Positions 15,998 through 22,948 of a stretch of 50,558 nt of DNA are shown here, piece after piece. Positions within the stretch are counted from its first letter, which is position 1. The number at the start of each line of letters is the position of its first letter. This DNA is from CADEED01 sp035761265 (lineage in GTDB: Bacteria; Pseudomonadota; Gammaproteobacteria; Steroidobacterales; Steroidobacteraceae): positions 1 through 50,558 of the forward strand of contig DASTRL010000050.1 in NCBI GenBank assembly GCA_035761265.1, in the 5' to 3' direction. Under the pieces are notes generated by a model. That model saw only the letters and a program-made list of their open reading frames with translations, was not told where the DNA came from and ran no database searches. The position numbers and the translations under genes were made by a program.

Positions 15998-16509
15998 ACG
16001 CGCGCCCCGAGGTCGCCGACGTCGCGCGCGTAGGCCGGGATCCGCACCAGTCACTGGTGGAGCTCACACGCCGCTTCGGCGTCGATCTCGTGCAATGCGC
16101 GGCCGATGCGGTGCCACCGGGTTCGTACTGGGGAGAGAGCGAAGCAGGGCTGCGCGGCAACGCGCTGTACGTGCGCGCGGATACGCCGCTGCACTCGCTG
16201 CTGCACGAGCTCAGCCACTTCGTCTGCATGTCGCCAGGTCGACGCGCAGCGCTCGACCGTGATGCTGGTGGCGACGACGACGAAGAGTCGGCCGTCTGTT
16301 ACCTGCAGATCCTGCTCGCCGATGAATTGCCCATGCTCGGGCGGGCACGGATGTTCGCGGACATGGATGCCTGGGGATACACGTTCCGGCTGGGTTCGGC
16401 GCGCGCCTGGTTCGAGCAGGATGCTGCGGACGCGCGCCACTGGCTGCAACGCCAGGGCCTCATCGACGAGTCAGGCAGGCCGGCCTTCACCCTGAAGGCG
16501 GCCCCCTGA
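15994..16509 (+). CDS. Small protein with an HExxH zinc-protease-like motif
   Basis: 171 residues from a GTG that overlaps the lptE stop (GTGA). The motif LHSLLHELSHFVCM (H71, E72, H75) is the HExxH signature of zinc-dependent peptidases. A downstream acidic stretch DAGGDDDEESAVCYLQ could provide the third ligand (E or D), and the C-terminal half is helical. There is no signal peptide, so it is cytoplasmic. I do not recognise a named family and no substrate can be given. Its place between lptE and holA breaks the arrangement usual in related bacteria. The downstream side is a palindromic, largely non-coding stretch. Confidence 0.6.
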   Translation: MNARPEVADVARVGRDPHQSLVELTRRFGVDLVQCAADAVPPGSYWGESEAGLRGNALYVRADTPLHSLLHELSHFVCMSPGRRAALDRDAGGDDDEESAVCYLQILLADELPMLGRARMFADMDAWGYTFRLGSARAWFEQDAADARHWLQRQGLIDESGRPAFTLKAAP

Positions 16510-16510
16510 C

Positions 16511-16581
16511 GGTCGGGCATGGAGGCGGCGAGAGACCTGAGGAGTCGTTTACGCCAAGCCGCGCCGCTTCCATACCCGACC
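16511..16581. repeat. 20-bp imperfect inverted repeat after the HExxH gene
   Basis: Arms at 16511-16530 (starting GGTCGGGCATGG) and 16562-16581 (ending CCATACCCGACC) pair at 18 positions plus one G-U, with one mismatch, around a 31-base loop. The left arm begins two bases after the stop codon of the HExxH protein. It has no U-tract, so it is more likely an mRNA 3'-end stabiliser or a repeat element than an intrinsic terminator. Further along lie a small CCTGC-GTTGA-GCAGG hairpin (16596-16610) and CAAGCCC/GGGCTTG arms (16613-16619 and 16650-16656). No other gene is seen in 16510-16665. Confidence 0.6.
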
Positions 16582-16665
16582 TTCGATCGACGGAACCTGC
16601 GTTGAGCAGGCGCAAGCCCCGCTAGCCGCTGTATCGGCGCCGCCTTGTCGGGCTTGAGTCCGGTT

Positions 16666-16842
16666 TTACAGAATGATCAAGAAAAGCGAGCGGAGTGGAC
16701 CGCGCCCGCTCACCAATGGCCGTGCCTCCACCGAATCGCCGGCAAACATGCCGCTCGCCTCCATGCCCACGAAGGCATTGAACTCGATCTGGTCCATTTC
16801 GCGCAGCGCTGCGCGTGCTGACAGAAGGCGGCGCGCGCCGCG
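16666..16842 (-). pseudogene. Possible gene remnant in frame after the iminopeptidase stop
   Basis: Reading on from the TAG of the proline iminopeptidase gene, the same frame stays open for 58 codons to a TAA at 16666-16668. From about 16815 to 16700 it has the codon third-position G/C pattern of real coding DNA in this genome. It reads as a plausible peptide (ARAALREMDQIEFNAFVG and on to SVEARPLV), with an internal ATG at 16797 that would give a 43-residue product. The last 13 codons (GRGPLRSLFLIIL) lose that pattern. It may be a decayed gene, a frameshifted fragment, or a short hypothetical gene. I do not recognise the sequence. Confidence 0.3.
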
Positions 16843-17835
16843 CTAGCGCGCGTAGCGATCGGTCGCCCTGATCAACTCGCGTGAAATACCCGGCTCGAAA
16901 GCCGAATGGCCGGCGTCGGGCACGATGCGAAAATCCGCTTCGGGCCATGCCTTGTGCAGCGCCCAGGCAGTGCGCATCGGGCAGACCACGTCGAACCGAC
17001 CCTGCACGATGGTCGCGGGGATGTGACGAATCCTGTGCACGTCGTCGAGCAGCTGGCTCTCGCGCTCCAGCCATCCGCCGTTCACGAAGTAGTGGCACTC
17101 GATGCGTGCGAAGGCGGCCGCGAATTCCGGGTCGCCGTATTTCTTGACGGCGTCAGGGTTCATCTTGATGTACGAGAGAGCACCTTCCCAGATCGACCAG
17201 GAACGCGCCGCCGCGAGCAGCGTCTTGCGATCATCGCTGGTCAGCCGCTGATAGTAGGCGCGCATGCAGTCGCGGCGCTCCTCAGCAGACAGCGGCTCGA
17301 TGTAGTGCTCCCACAGGTCGGGGAACAGCGCGCCGGCGCCGTCCGGATCCTGGTAGAACCAATCGAGCTCCCAGCGACGCAGCAGGAAGATGCCGCGCAG
17401 CACGAGTTCCGTGCAGCGCTCGGGATGTTTCTGCGAATAGGCCAGGGCCAGCGTGGAGCCCCACGAGCCGCCGAACACCTGCCAGCGTTCGATCTTCAGG
17501 TGTTCGCGGATGGCTTCGATGTCGGAGACCAGGTGCCAGGTGGTGTTGTCCTCGAGGCTGGCGGTGGGCCGGCTCTTGCCGCAGCCACGCTGATCGAACA
17601 ACACGATGCGGTAGCGCTTCGGATTGAAGAAGCGGCGCATCTTCGCATCGGTGCCGCCGCCCGGGCCGCCGTGCAGGAACACGACGGGCTTGCCTGCCGG
17701 ATTGCCGCTTTCCTCATAGTAGATTTCGTGCACGGGCGACACGCGCAGGTAGCCGCTGTTGTACGGCCGGATCGGAGGATAGAAGTCGCCCGACTTGCGG
17801 GCGGGCGCGGCCTTCTTCTTGCTGCGGCTAGCCAT
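16843..17835 (-). CDS. pip: Proline iminopeptidase
   Basis: A 330-residue cytoplasmic alpha/beta hydrolase (peptidase family S33) that removes N-terminal proline. The oxyanion region is FLHGGPGGGTD, the nucleophile elbow GGSWGSTLA (S124), the acid D282 in QGRFDVVCP and the base H310 in DAGHSAFEP. The conserved LFDQRGCGKSRP follows the oxyanion loop. Length agrees with the Xanthomonas-type enzyme, so the TAG stop is the natural end despite the open frame after it. A basic N-terminal stretch (ASRSKKKAAPARKS) precedes the domain. The ATG lies inside the end of the HIT gene (8-base overlap), so the two form an operon. Confidence 0.93.
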   Translation of the reverse strand: MASRSKKKAAPARKSGDFYPPIRPYNSGYLRVSPVHEIYYEESGNPAGKPVVFLHGGPGGGTDAKMRRFFNPKRYRIVLFDQRGCGKSRPTASLEDNTTWHLVSDIEAIREHLKIERWQVFGGSWGSTLALAYSQKHPERCTELVLRGIFLLRRWELDWFYQDPDGAGALFPDLWEHYIEPLSAEERRDCMRAYYQRLTSDDRKTLLAAARSWSIWEGALSYIKMNPDAVKKYGDPEFAAAFARIECHYFVNGGWLERESQLLDDVHRIRHIPATIVQGRFDVVCPMRTAWALHKAWPEADFRIVPDAGHSAFEPGISRELIRATDRYAR

Positions 17836-18184
17836 GTCTGCCTCCCGACAACATCGGTCCCAGCGGCCTGCCCCCCAGCAGGTGCATGTGCAGGTGGAAC
17901 ACCACCTGGCCGCCGTGCTGGTTGCAGTTCACGATGAGCCGGAAGCCGTTCTCCGCGATGCCTTCGCGCCTGGCGATGTCGCGCGCGACGATGAACATGT
18001 GGCCGAGCGTGGCTTCGTCCGCCTCGGTGACGTCGTTCGCCGTAGGGATGGGCTTGTTAGGAACGATCAACACGTGCACCGGCGCCTGCGGACTGATGTC
18101 GCGGAAGGCGGTGACGCGCTCGTCCTTGTGCACGATGGTGGCGGGGATCTCCCCGGCGACGATCTTCTCGAAAATGGTGGCCAT
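17828..18184 (-). CDS. HIT-family (HINT-like) nucleotide hydrolase
   Basis: A 118-residue histidine-triad protein. The active-site triad H97-x-H99-x-H101 is in VFHLHMHLLGGR, and the N-terminal IFEKIVAGEIPATIVHKDE is typical of HinT. HinT proteins are cytoplasmic phosphoramidases acting on AMP-linked amines, including aminoacyl-adenylate side products. It overlaps the iminopeptidase gene by 8 bases and is divergent from holA, with 73 bases between that must carry both promoters. Length is standard. Confidence 0.93.
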   Translation of the reverse strand: MATIFEKIVAGEIPATIVHKDERVTAFRDISPQAPVHVLIVPNKPIPTANDVTEADEATLGHMFIVARDIARREGIAENGFRLIVNCNQHGGQVVFHLHMHLLGGRPLGPMLSGGRHG

Positions 18185-18257
18185 GCCGAAGAATACCGCG
18201 CGTCGGGACGAAATCGTATGGCTTCCGGGCCGCGGTCTCGCTCATAATTGGCATCCA

Positions 18258-19262
18258 TTGAAACTGACCCTCGACACGCTGCGCTCGCACCTCTCGGGTG
18301 AACCCGCCCGGGCATACCTGGTCTGCGGCGACGAGGCGCTGCTGGTCGCCGAAGCGGCGGACGCCATCCGCGCGCGCGTGAAACGCGCCGGCTTCGAGGA
18401 ACGCGAGGTGCACTTCATCGAGCGCGTCGCCGATTGGGAATCGGTGCGTGCCTCGTCTAACAACCTTTCGCTGTTCGGCGCGCGCAAGCTGATCGAGCTG
18501 CGGCTGCCCTCGGGCAAGCCCGGTGTCGGCGGCGCCAATGCCATCGTCGAGTTGCTCGCCTCGCCCAACCCCGACAACGTCTACCTGATGCTCACCGGCA
18601 AGCTGGAGCGCGAACAGAGCGCCTCGGCCTGGGTCAAGGCCTTCGAAAGTGCCGGCGCGTGGCTGCCGATCTGGCCGGTGGAGGTCGCTCGCCTGCCGCA
18701 GTGGCTGCGCGCGCGGGCCGCCGCGCTCGAACTGGATCTCGACGATGCGGCGGTGCGGTTCATCGTCGAGCGGACCGAGGGCAACCTGCTCGCCGCGCAG
18801 CAGGAGCTCGAGAAGCTGAAGCTGCTGGCCGGCGGCCGCCAGGTGGATCTCGAGGCGGTGCGTACCTCGCTCGGCAACAGCGCGCGCTTCGATGTATTCC
18901 AGCTCGGCGAAGCTGCTCTGGGAGGCGACGTGCCGCGCGGCCTGCGGATCCTCGCAGGTCTGCGCAGCGAAGGCGTGGAAGCGACGCTGGCGCTGTGGTC
19001 GCTGGCGCGCGAAATCCACAATGCCTGGGGCACGACGCAGAGCGATGGCGCGCGCGGCTGGCAACGGCCTTCCGCGGCGCTCGAGAATGCGAAGCGCCGC
19101 GCCCCCCGGCTGCCGTATGCTCGGCTCGCGGCGCGGCTGGCGCGCGCCGACCGCATGATCAAGGGGCAGCAATACGGTGATGCCTGGGATGAAATGGCAC
19201 TGATGATCGTCGAGTTCGCGGGACGCCGCGCGCTGCCGCTGGCCGGAACTCGCGCCGCTTGA
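18258..19262 (+). CDS. holA: DNA polymerase III delta subunit
   Basis: 334 residues from a TTG at 18258 (MKLTLDTLRSHLSGEPARAYLVCGDEALLV), the position expected from family alignment; the frame is open upstream but antisense to the HIT gene. Delta opens the beta clamp within the clamp-loader complex. Visible landmarks are AYLVCGDE at the start, FIERVADWE, NNLSLFGARKLIEL, LTGKLEREQSASAWVKAFE, LDDAAVRFIVERTEGNLLAAQQELEKL and the C-terminal helical domain. A CATAAT at 18243-18248 could be a -10 box close to the start. The stop overlaps the nadD TTG (TTGA). Confidence 0.92.
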   Translation: MKLTLDTLRSHLSGEPARAYLVCGDEALLVAEAADAIRARVKRAGFEEREVHFIERVADWESVRASSNNLSLFGARKLIELRLPSGKPGVGGANAIVELLASPNPDNVYLMLTGKLEREQSASAWVKAFESAGAWLPIWPVEVARLPQWLRARAAALELDLDDAAVRFIVERTEGNLLAAQQELEKLKLLAGGRQVDLEAVRTSLGNSARFDVFQLGEAALGGDVPRGLRILAGLRSEGVEATLALWSLAREIHNAWGTTQSDGARGWQRPSAALENAKRRAPRLPYARLAARLARADRMIKGQQYGDAWDEMALMIVEFAGRRALPLAGTRAA

Positions 19263-19918
19263 ATACTGCAAATGGCACAGGCCCCATCGGGTTGTTCGGC
19301 GGTACGTTCGATCCGATCCACTACGGCCACCTGCGCACCGCCTTCGAATTGTGGCAGTCGCTGAGGCTCGCCGAGGTGCGCTTCCTGCCCACCGGCAACC
19401 CGCCGCATCGCGAACGCACGCTGGCGGATGCCGCATTGCGCGTCGCCATGGTGAAGGCTGCCGTGGCCGGACAGTCCTCGTTCGTGGTCGACGATCGGGA
19501 AGTCCGTCGTGCGGGGGCGTCCTACACCGTCGATACACTGACCGAGCTGCGCCAGGAATTCCCGAATCGGTCGCTGTGCCTGTTGCTTGGAATGGACGCC
19601 TTCCTCGGCCTGCCGAACTGGCATCGCTGGCGGGAATTGTTCGACCTCGCGCATGTGGTCGTCGCGCATCGGCCGGGCTGGAAGGCGCCGGTGCATGGCC
19701 CGTTGGGCGAGCTGATGGTCGACCGGGGCACGGGCGCCGTGAACGACCTGCACAAATCGGTCGCCGGCCGCATCTACGTGCATGCCGTGACGCAGCTCGA
19801 AATTTCATCGACGGAATTGCGACAGATCATCGACGCCGGTCGCGATCCGCGCTTCCTGGTTCCCGACGCAGTTCGCGACATCATCCGTGAATCGGGGTGC
19901 TATGCTCGAAACCGTTGA
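19259..19918 (+). CDS. nadD: Nicotinate-nucleotide adenylyltransferase
   Basis: 219 residues from a TTG overlapping the holA stop. It makes nicotinate adenine dinucleotide from NaMN and ATP in NAD synthesis. The nucleotidyltransferase signature is GLFGGTFDPIHYGHLR (about 11-26), and the second motif ISSTELRQII lies near the C-terminus. FLPTGNPPHR and LLLGMDAFLGLPNWHRW are the substrate-binding loops. Cytoplasmic, full length, and in the usual order holA-nadD-rsfS-rlmH, 18 bases before rsfS. Confidence 0.95.
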   Translation: MNTANGTGPIGLFGGTFDPIHYGHLRTAFELWQSLRLAEVRFLPTGNPPHRERTLADAALRVAMVKAAVAGQSSFVVDDREVRRAGASYTVDTLTELRQEFPNRSLCLLLGMDAFLGLPNWHRWRELFDLAHVVVAHRPGWKAPVHGPLGELMVDRGTGAVNDLHKSVAGRIYVHAVTQLEISSTELRQIIDAGRDPRFLVPDAVRDIIRESGCYARNR

Positions 19919-19936
19919 AGACACACACGGAGTGCA

Positions 19937-20371
19937 ATGACCACGAAAACCCGTTCGCGCCGTGCCACCGCGCCGGCCAAATCCTCCATACCGCAGACCC
20001 TCCTGCGCATCGTCAATACCGCGCTCGATGACATGAAAGCCGTCAACGTCAAAGTCATGGACGTGCGGCACCTCACCGACATCACCGACATCGTCGTCAT
20101 CGCCTCGGGCAATTCCGACCGCCACGTCAAATCCATCGCCGATCGCGTCGTGCAGCTCGCCAAGCAGAACGACTTTCGCCCGATGGGCGTCGAGGGCGAA
20201 CGCGAAGGCGAGTGGGTGCTGGTCGATCTCACCGACGTCGTCGTGCACGTGATGCTGCCGCGGGTGCGCGAGTTCTACGGCCTCGAGAAACTCTGGGAAG
20301 ACGTGAGGCCACCGGCCGAGGCGGCTGCGCCGCGCCGCAAGGCCGCGGCAAGGGCGCGCGCCGCGCGCTAG
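19937..20371 (+). CDS. rsfS: Ribosomal silencing factor RsfS
   Basis: A 144-residue member of the Iojap/RsfS family, which binds L14 on the 50S subunit and blocks 30S joining when nutrients are scarce. Core segments are KVMDVRHLTDITDIVVIASGNS, DRHVKSIADRV and EGEREGEWVLVDLTDVVVHV, ending FYGLEKLW. The N- and C-terminal 15-20 residues are Ala/Lys/Arg-rich extensions. Its ATG follows a GGAGTG ribosome site. The place between nadD and rlmH is conserved. Confidence 0.95.
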   Translation: MTTKTRSRRATAPAKSSIPQTLLRIVNTALDDMKAVNVKVMDVRHLTDITDIVVIASGNSDRHVKSIADRVVQLAKQNDFRPMGVEGEREGEWVLVDLTDVVVHVMLPRVREFYGLEKLWEDVRPPAEAAAPRRKAAARARAAR

Positions 20372-20380
20372 CGTTTTCCC

Positions 20381-20821
20381 GTGCGCGTTCGCATCCTCGC
20401 GGTGGGTACGCGCATGCCCGGGTGGGTCACGACGGCCTACGAGGACTATGTGCGCAGGATGCGCGCTGCCCTGCGAATCGACCTGGAAGAAATCCCGGTC
20501 GGTCGCACGAAAGCGGACGAGGAGAAGAAGCTCCTCGAACGCATCGGCGACGACTACCTCGTCGCGCTCGACGAGCGCGGCAAATCCCTCACCACACTGC
20601 AACTTGCCGAGTGGCTCGGCGAACGCCAGCAGGACGGCAGGAATCTCAGCTTCGCGATCGGCGGCCCGGACGGGCTCGGGCCCGGTATCCTCGCCAGGGC
20701 GACCTTGCGCTGGTCGCTCTCCGCACTGACCTTTCCGCATGCCATGGTGCGCGTGATCCTCGCCGAACAGCTGTATCGCGCGCACACGGTGTTGCAGAAT
20801 CACCCGTACCATCGCGAGTGA
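20381..20821 (+). CDS. rlmH: 23S rRNA pseudouridine-1915 N3-methyltransferase RlmH
   Basis: A 146-residue SPOUT-class methyltransferase from a GTG start (MRVRILAVGTRMPGWV, matching the family's AVGTKMP opening). The trefoil-knot SAM site is FAIGGPDGLGPGI, followed by LSALTFPHAMVRVILAEQLYRA with the C-terminal YHRE. It methylates pseudouridine 1915 in helix 69 of assembled 70S ribosomes. Ten bases separate it from rsfS. Length is almost exactly that of other RlmH proteins. Confidence 0.95.
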   Translation: MRVRILAVGTRMPGWVTTAYEDYVRRMRAALRIDLEEIPVGRTKADEEKKLLERIGDDYLVALDERGKSLTTLQLAEWLGERQQDGRNLSFAIGGPDGLGPGILARATLRWSLSALTFPHAMVRVILAEQLYRAHTVLQNHPYHRE

Positions 20822-20837
20822 ACGCGACGGGGGGTGG

Positions 20838-21461
20838 ATGGGGGAACAAGAACAAAGACCGCCGGTCCTGCGGCTCGCTTCGGCATCGCCGCGCCGCCGC
20901 CAGTTGTTAGATCTCATCGGCGTGCCGCACGTCGTCACGCCAGCCGACATCGACGAGACTCCGAGGTTCGCCGAGGCGGCGCGCGACTACGTGCTGCGGC
21001 TGGCCCGGGAAAAGGCGATCGCGGTGCGCGCGCGGCATCGCGACCTGCCGGTGCTCGCCGCGGATACGACGGTGCACGTCGACGGTGTGATCCTCGAGAA
21101 GCCGCGCGATGAAGTCGACTGCATCCGCATGCTGAGCCTGCTGTCGGGGCGCTGCCACCAGGTGTTCACCGGGCTGTGCGTCATCGACGCGCATTCGCCG
21201 GCACTCTCGGTCGCGTCCTCCGAGGTGCAATTCCGCAAGATCGAGCCGGACGAGATGCGCGCCTACTGGGCGAGCGGCGAGCCGCAGGGCAAAGCCGGTG
21301 CCTATGCCATCCAGGGGCTCGGGGCGGTGTTCGTGGAGAGAATCAGCGGCAGCTACACGGGTGTGATGGGATTGCCGCTGTTCGAGGCCGCAGAGCTGCT
21401 GCGGCGCCGTGGTGTGCCGCTCTGGAATGGAAGATTGCCGCCCGGAGGCGCCCCACAGTGA
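20838..21461 (+). CDS. maf: Maf-family nucleotide pyrophosphatase (YhdE type)
   Basis: A 207-residue Maf protein with LASASPRRRQLLDLIGV (phosphate-binding loop), the catalytic-site segment VLAADTTVHVDGVILEKP and the C-terminal YAIQGLGAVFVERISGSYTGVMGLPL. The presence of ILEKP and of the QG-AVFVERISGSY block fits the dTTP/UTP-pyrophosphatase subgroup, which hydrolyses non-canonical or excess nucleotides. The start ATG gives nine residues before the core. The stop TGA is overlapped by the GTG of rng (GTGA), a pairing found in many gammaproteobacteria. Confidence 0.93.
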   Translation: MGEQEQRPPVLRLASASPRRRQLLDLIGVPHVVTPADIDETPRFAEAARDYVLRLAREKAIAVRARHRDLPVLAADTTVHVDGVILEKPRDEVDCIRMLSLLSGRCHQVFTGLCVIDAHSPALSVASSEVQFRKIEPDEMRAYWASGEPQGKAGAYAIQGLGAVFVERISGSYTGVMGLPLFEAAELLRRRGVPLWNGRLPPGGAPQ

Positions 21462-22942
21462 CCACCGAGATCCTCATCAACGTCGCGCCGCGCGAGAACC
21501 GCGCCGCGCTGATCGAAAACGGGGTGCTGACGGAACTGTTTGTCGAGCGGCAGAGTCGCCGCGGCATCGTCAGCAATCTGTACAAGGGGCGCGTGCAGCG
21601 CGTGCTTCCCGGCATGCAGGCGGCGTTCGTCGACGTGGGGCTGGAGCGCACGGCCTTCCTGCACGCGGCGGACATCGCGGCGCCGTCGGCCGAGAGCAGC
21701 CTGACCGGCACGGCTCCCAGGGAAGGCGGGCAGGTCGAGGATATCCGCCGCCTCGTCAACGAGGGCGACGAAATTCTCGTGCAGGTGGTGAAGGATCCCA
21801 TGGGCACGAAGGGCGCGCGCCTCACGACTTTCGTGGCGCTGCCGTCGCGGCTCATGGTGTACATGCCGCGCGGCGAGGGCATCGGCGTCTCGGCTCGCAT
21901 CGAAGACGAGGCGGAGCGCGCGCGCCTCAAGCAATTGGTGAGCGAGGCCAGGCCGCAGCACATCACCGGTGGCTACATCGTGCGCACGGCCGCGCAGGGC
22001 GCGAGCCCCGAGTCGATCCGCGAAGACATCCAGTACCTGTGCCGCCTGTGGCAGCACGTCAAGGAAAAAGGCCTGCGCGCCGCCGCGGGCCAGTTGGTGT
22101 ACGAGGACCTGCCGCTGCCCACGCGCATCCTGCGCGACGAACTGGCGCGCGGCGTGGATCGCGTGCTGGTCGACAACGCCGCGGCGCACGCGCAGATGCT
22201 CGATTTCGCGGCGAGTTTCATGCCGGGAAGCACCACCACGCTGGAGCTGTACACCGGCCAGCGGCCGATCTTCGACCTGCACGGCATCGAGGAGGAAATC
22301 GGCAAGGCGCTGGAGCGCAGCGTGTCGCTCAAGTCCGGCGGGCATCTGGTGATCGACCAGACCGAATCGATGACCACCATCGACGTCAACACCGGTGGCT
22401 TCGTCGGGCACCGCAATCTCGAAGACACGATCTTCCGCACCAACCTGGAGGCGGCGGTCGCCATCGCCCGCCAGCTGCGGCTGCGCAATCTGGGCGGCAT
22501 CATCATCATCGATTTCATCGACATGACCGACACCGCGCATCGCACGCAGGTCATGGAAGCGCTGCAGCGCGCGCTCGCCGGCGATCATGCGCAGACGCAC
22601 ATTGCCAGCGTGTCTTCGCTGGGCCTGGTGGAAATGACGCGCAAGCGCACGCGCGACAGCCTGGAACATTTGCTTTGTGCGCCGTGTCCCAGTTGTGAAG
22701 GACGCGGCTTCGTGCGCACGCCCGAAACCGTGTGCCACGAGATATTCCGTGAAATTGTGCGCCAGAGCAGGCAGTTCCAGAGCCGCGAGCTGCTAATTTT
22801 GGCCCATCAGAATGTGATCGACCGCCTGCTCGACGATGAGTCGGCGGTGCTCGCGGAACTGGAGCACCAGGTGGGGCGGCCGATCAGATTGCAGGTGGAA
22901 GCCCTGTACGGGTTCGATCAATACGACGTGGTGCTGGCTTGA
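21458..22942 (+). CDS. rng: Ribonuclease G
   Basis: 494 residues from the GTG overlapping the maf stop (VTTEILINVAPRENRAALIENG). An E. coli RNase G-sized member of the RNase E/G family that trims 5' ends of 16S rRNA and decays some mRNAs. The S1 domain lies at about 35-125 (GIVSNLYKGRVQRVLPGMQAAFVDVGLERTAFL, given here only in its family sense). The catalytic aspartates are in IDVNTGGFVG and IIIIDFIDM, and the zinc link CPSCEG is near residue 410. No long RNase E-like scaffold tail is present. Confidence 0.95.
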   Translation: MTTEILINVAPRENRAALIENGVLTELFVERQSRRGIVSNLYKGRVQRVLPGMQAAFVDVGLERTAFLHAADIAAPSAESSLTGTAPREGGQVEDIRRLVNEGDEILVQVVKDPMGTKGARLTTFVALPSRLMVYMPRGEGIGVSARIEDEAERARLKQLVSEARPQHITGGYIVRTAAQGASPESIREDIQYLCRLWQHVKEKGLRAAAGQLVYEDLPLPTRILRDELARGVDRVLVDNAAAHAQMLDFAASFMPGSTTTLELYTGQRPIFDLHGIEEEIGKALERSVSLKSGGHLVIDQTESMTTIDVNTGGFVGHRNLEDTIFRTNLEAAVAIARQLRLRNLGGIIIIDFIDMTDTAHRTQVMEALQRALAGDHAQTHIASVSSLGLVEMTRKRTRDSLEHLLCAPCPSCEGRGFVRTPETVCHEIFREIVRQSRQFQSRELLILAHQNVIDRLLDDESAVLAELEHQVGRPIRLQVEALYGFDQYDVVLA

Positions 22943-22948
22943 GGTGAG

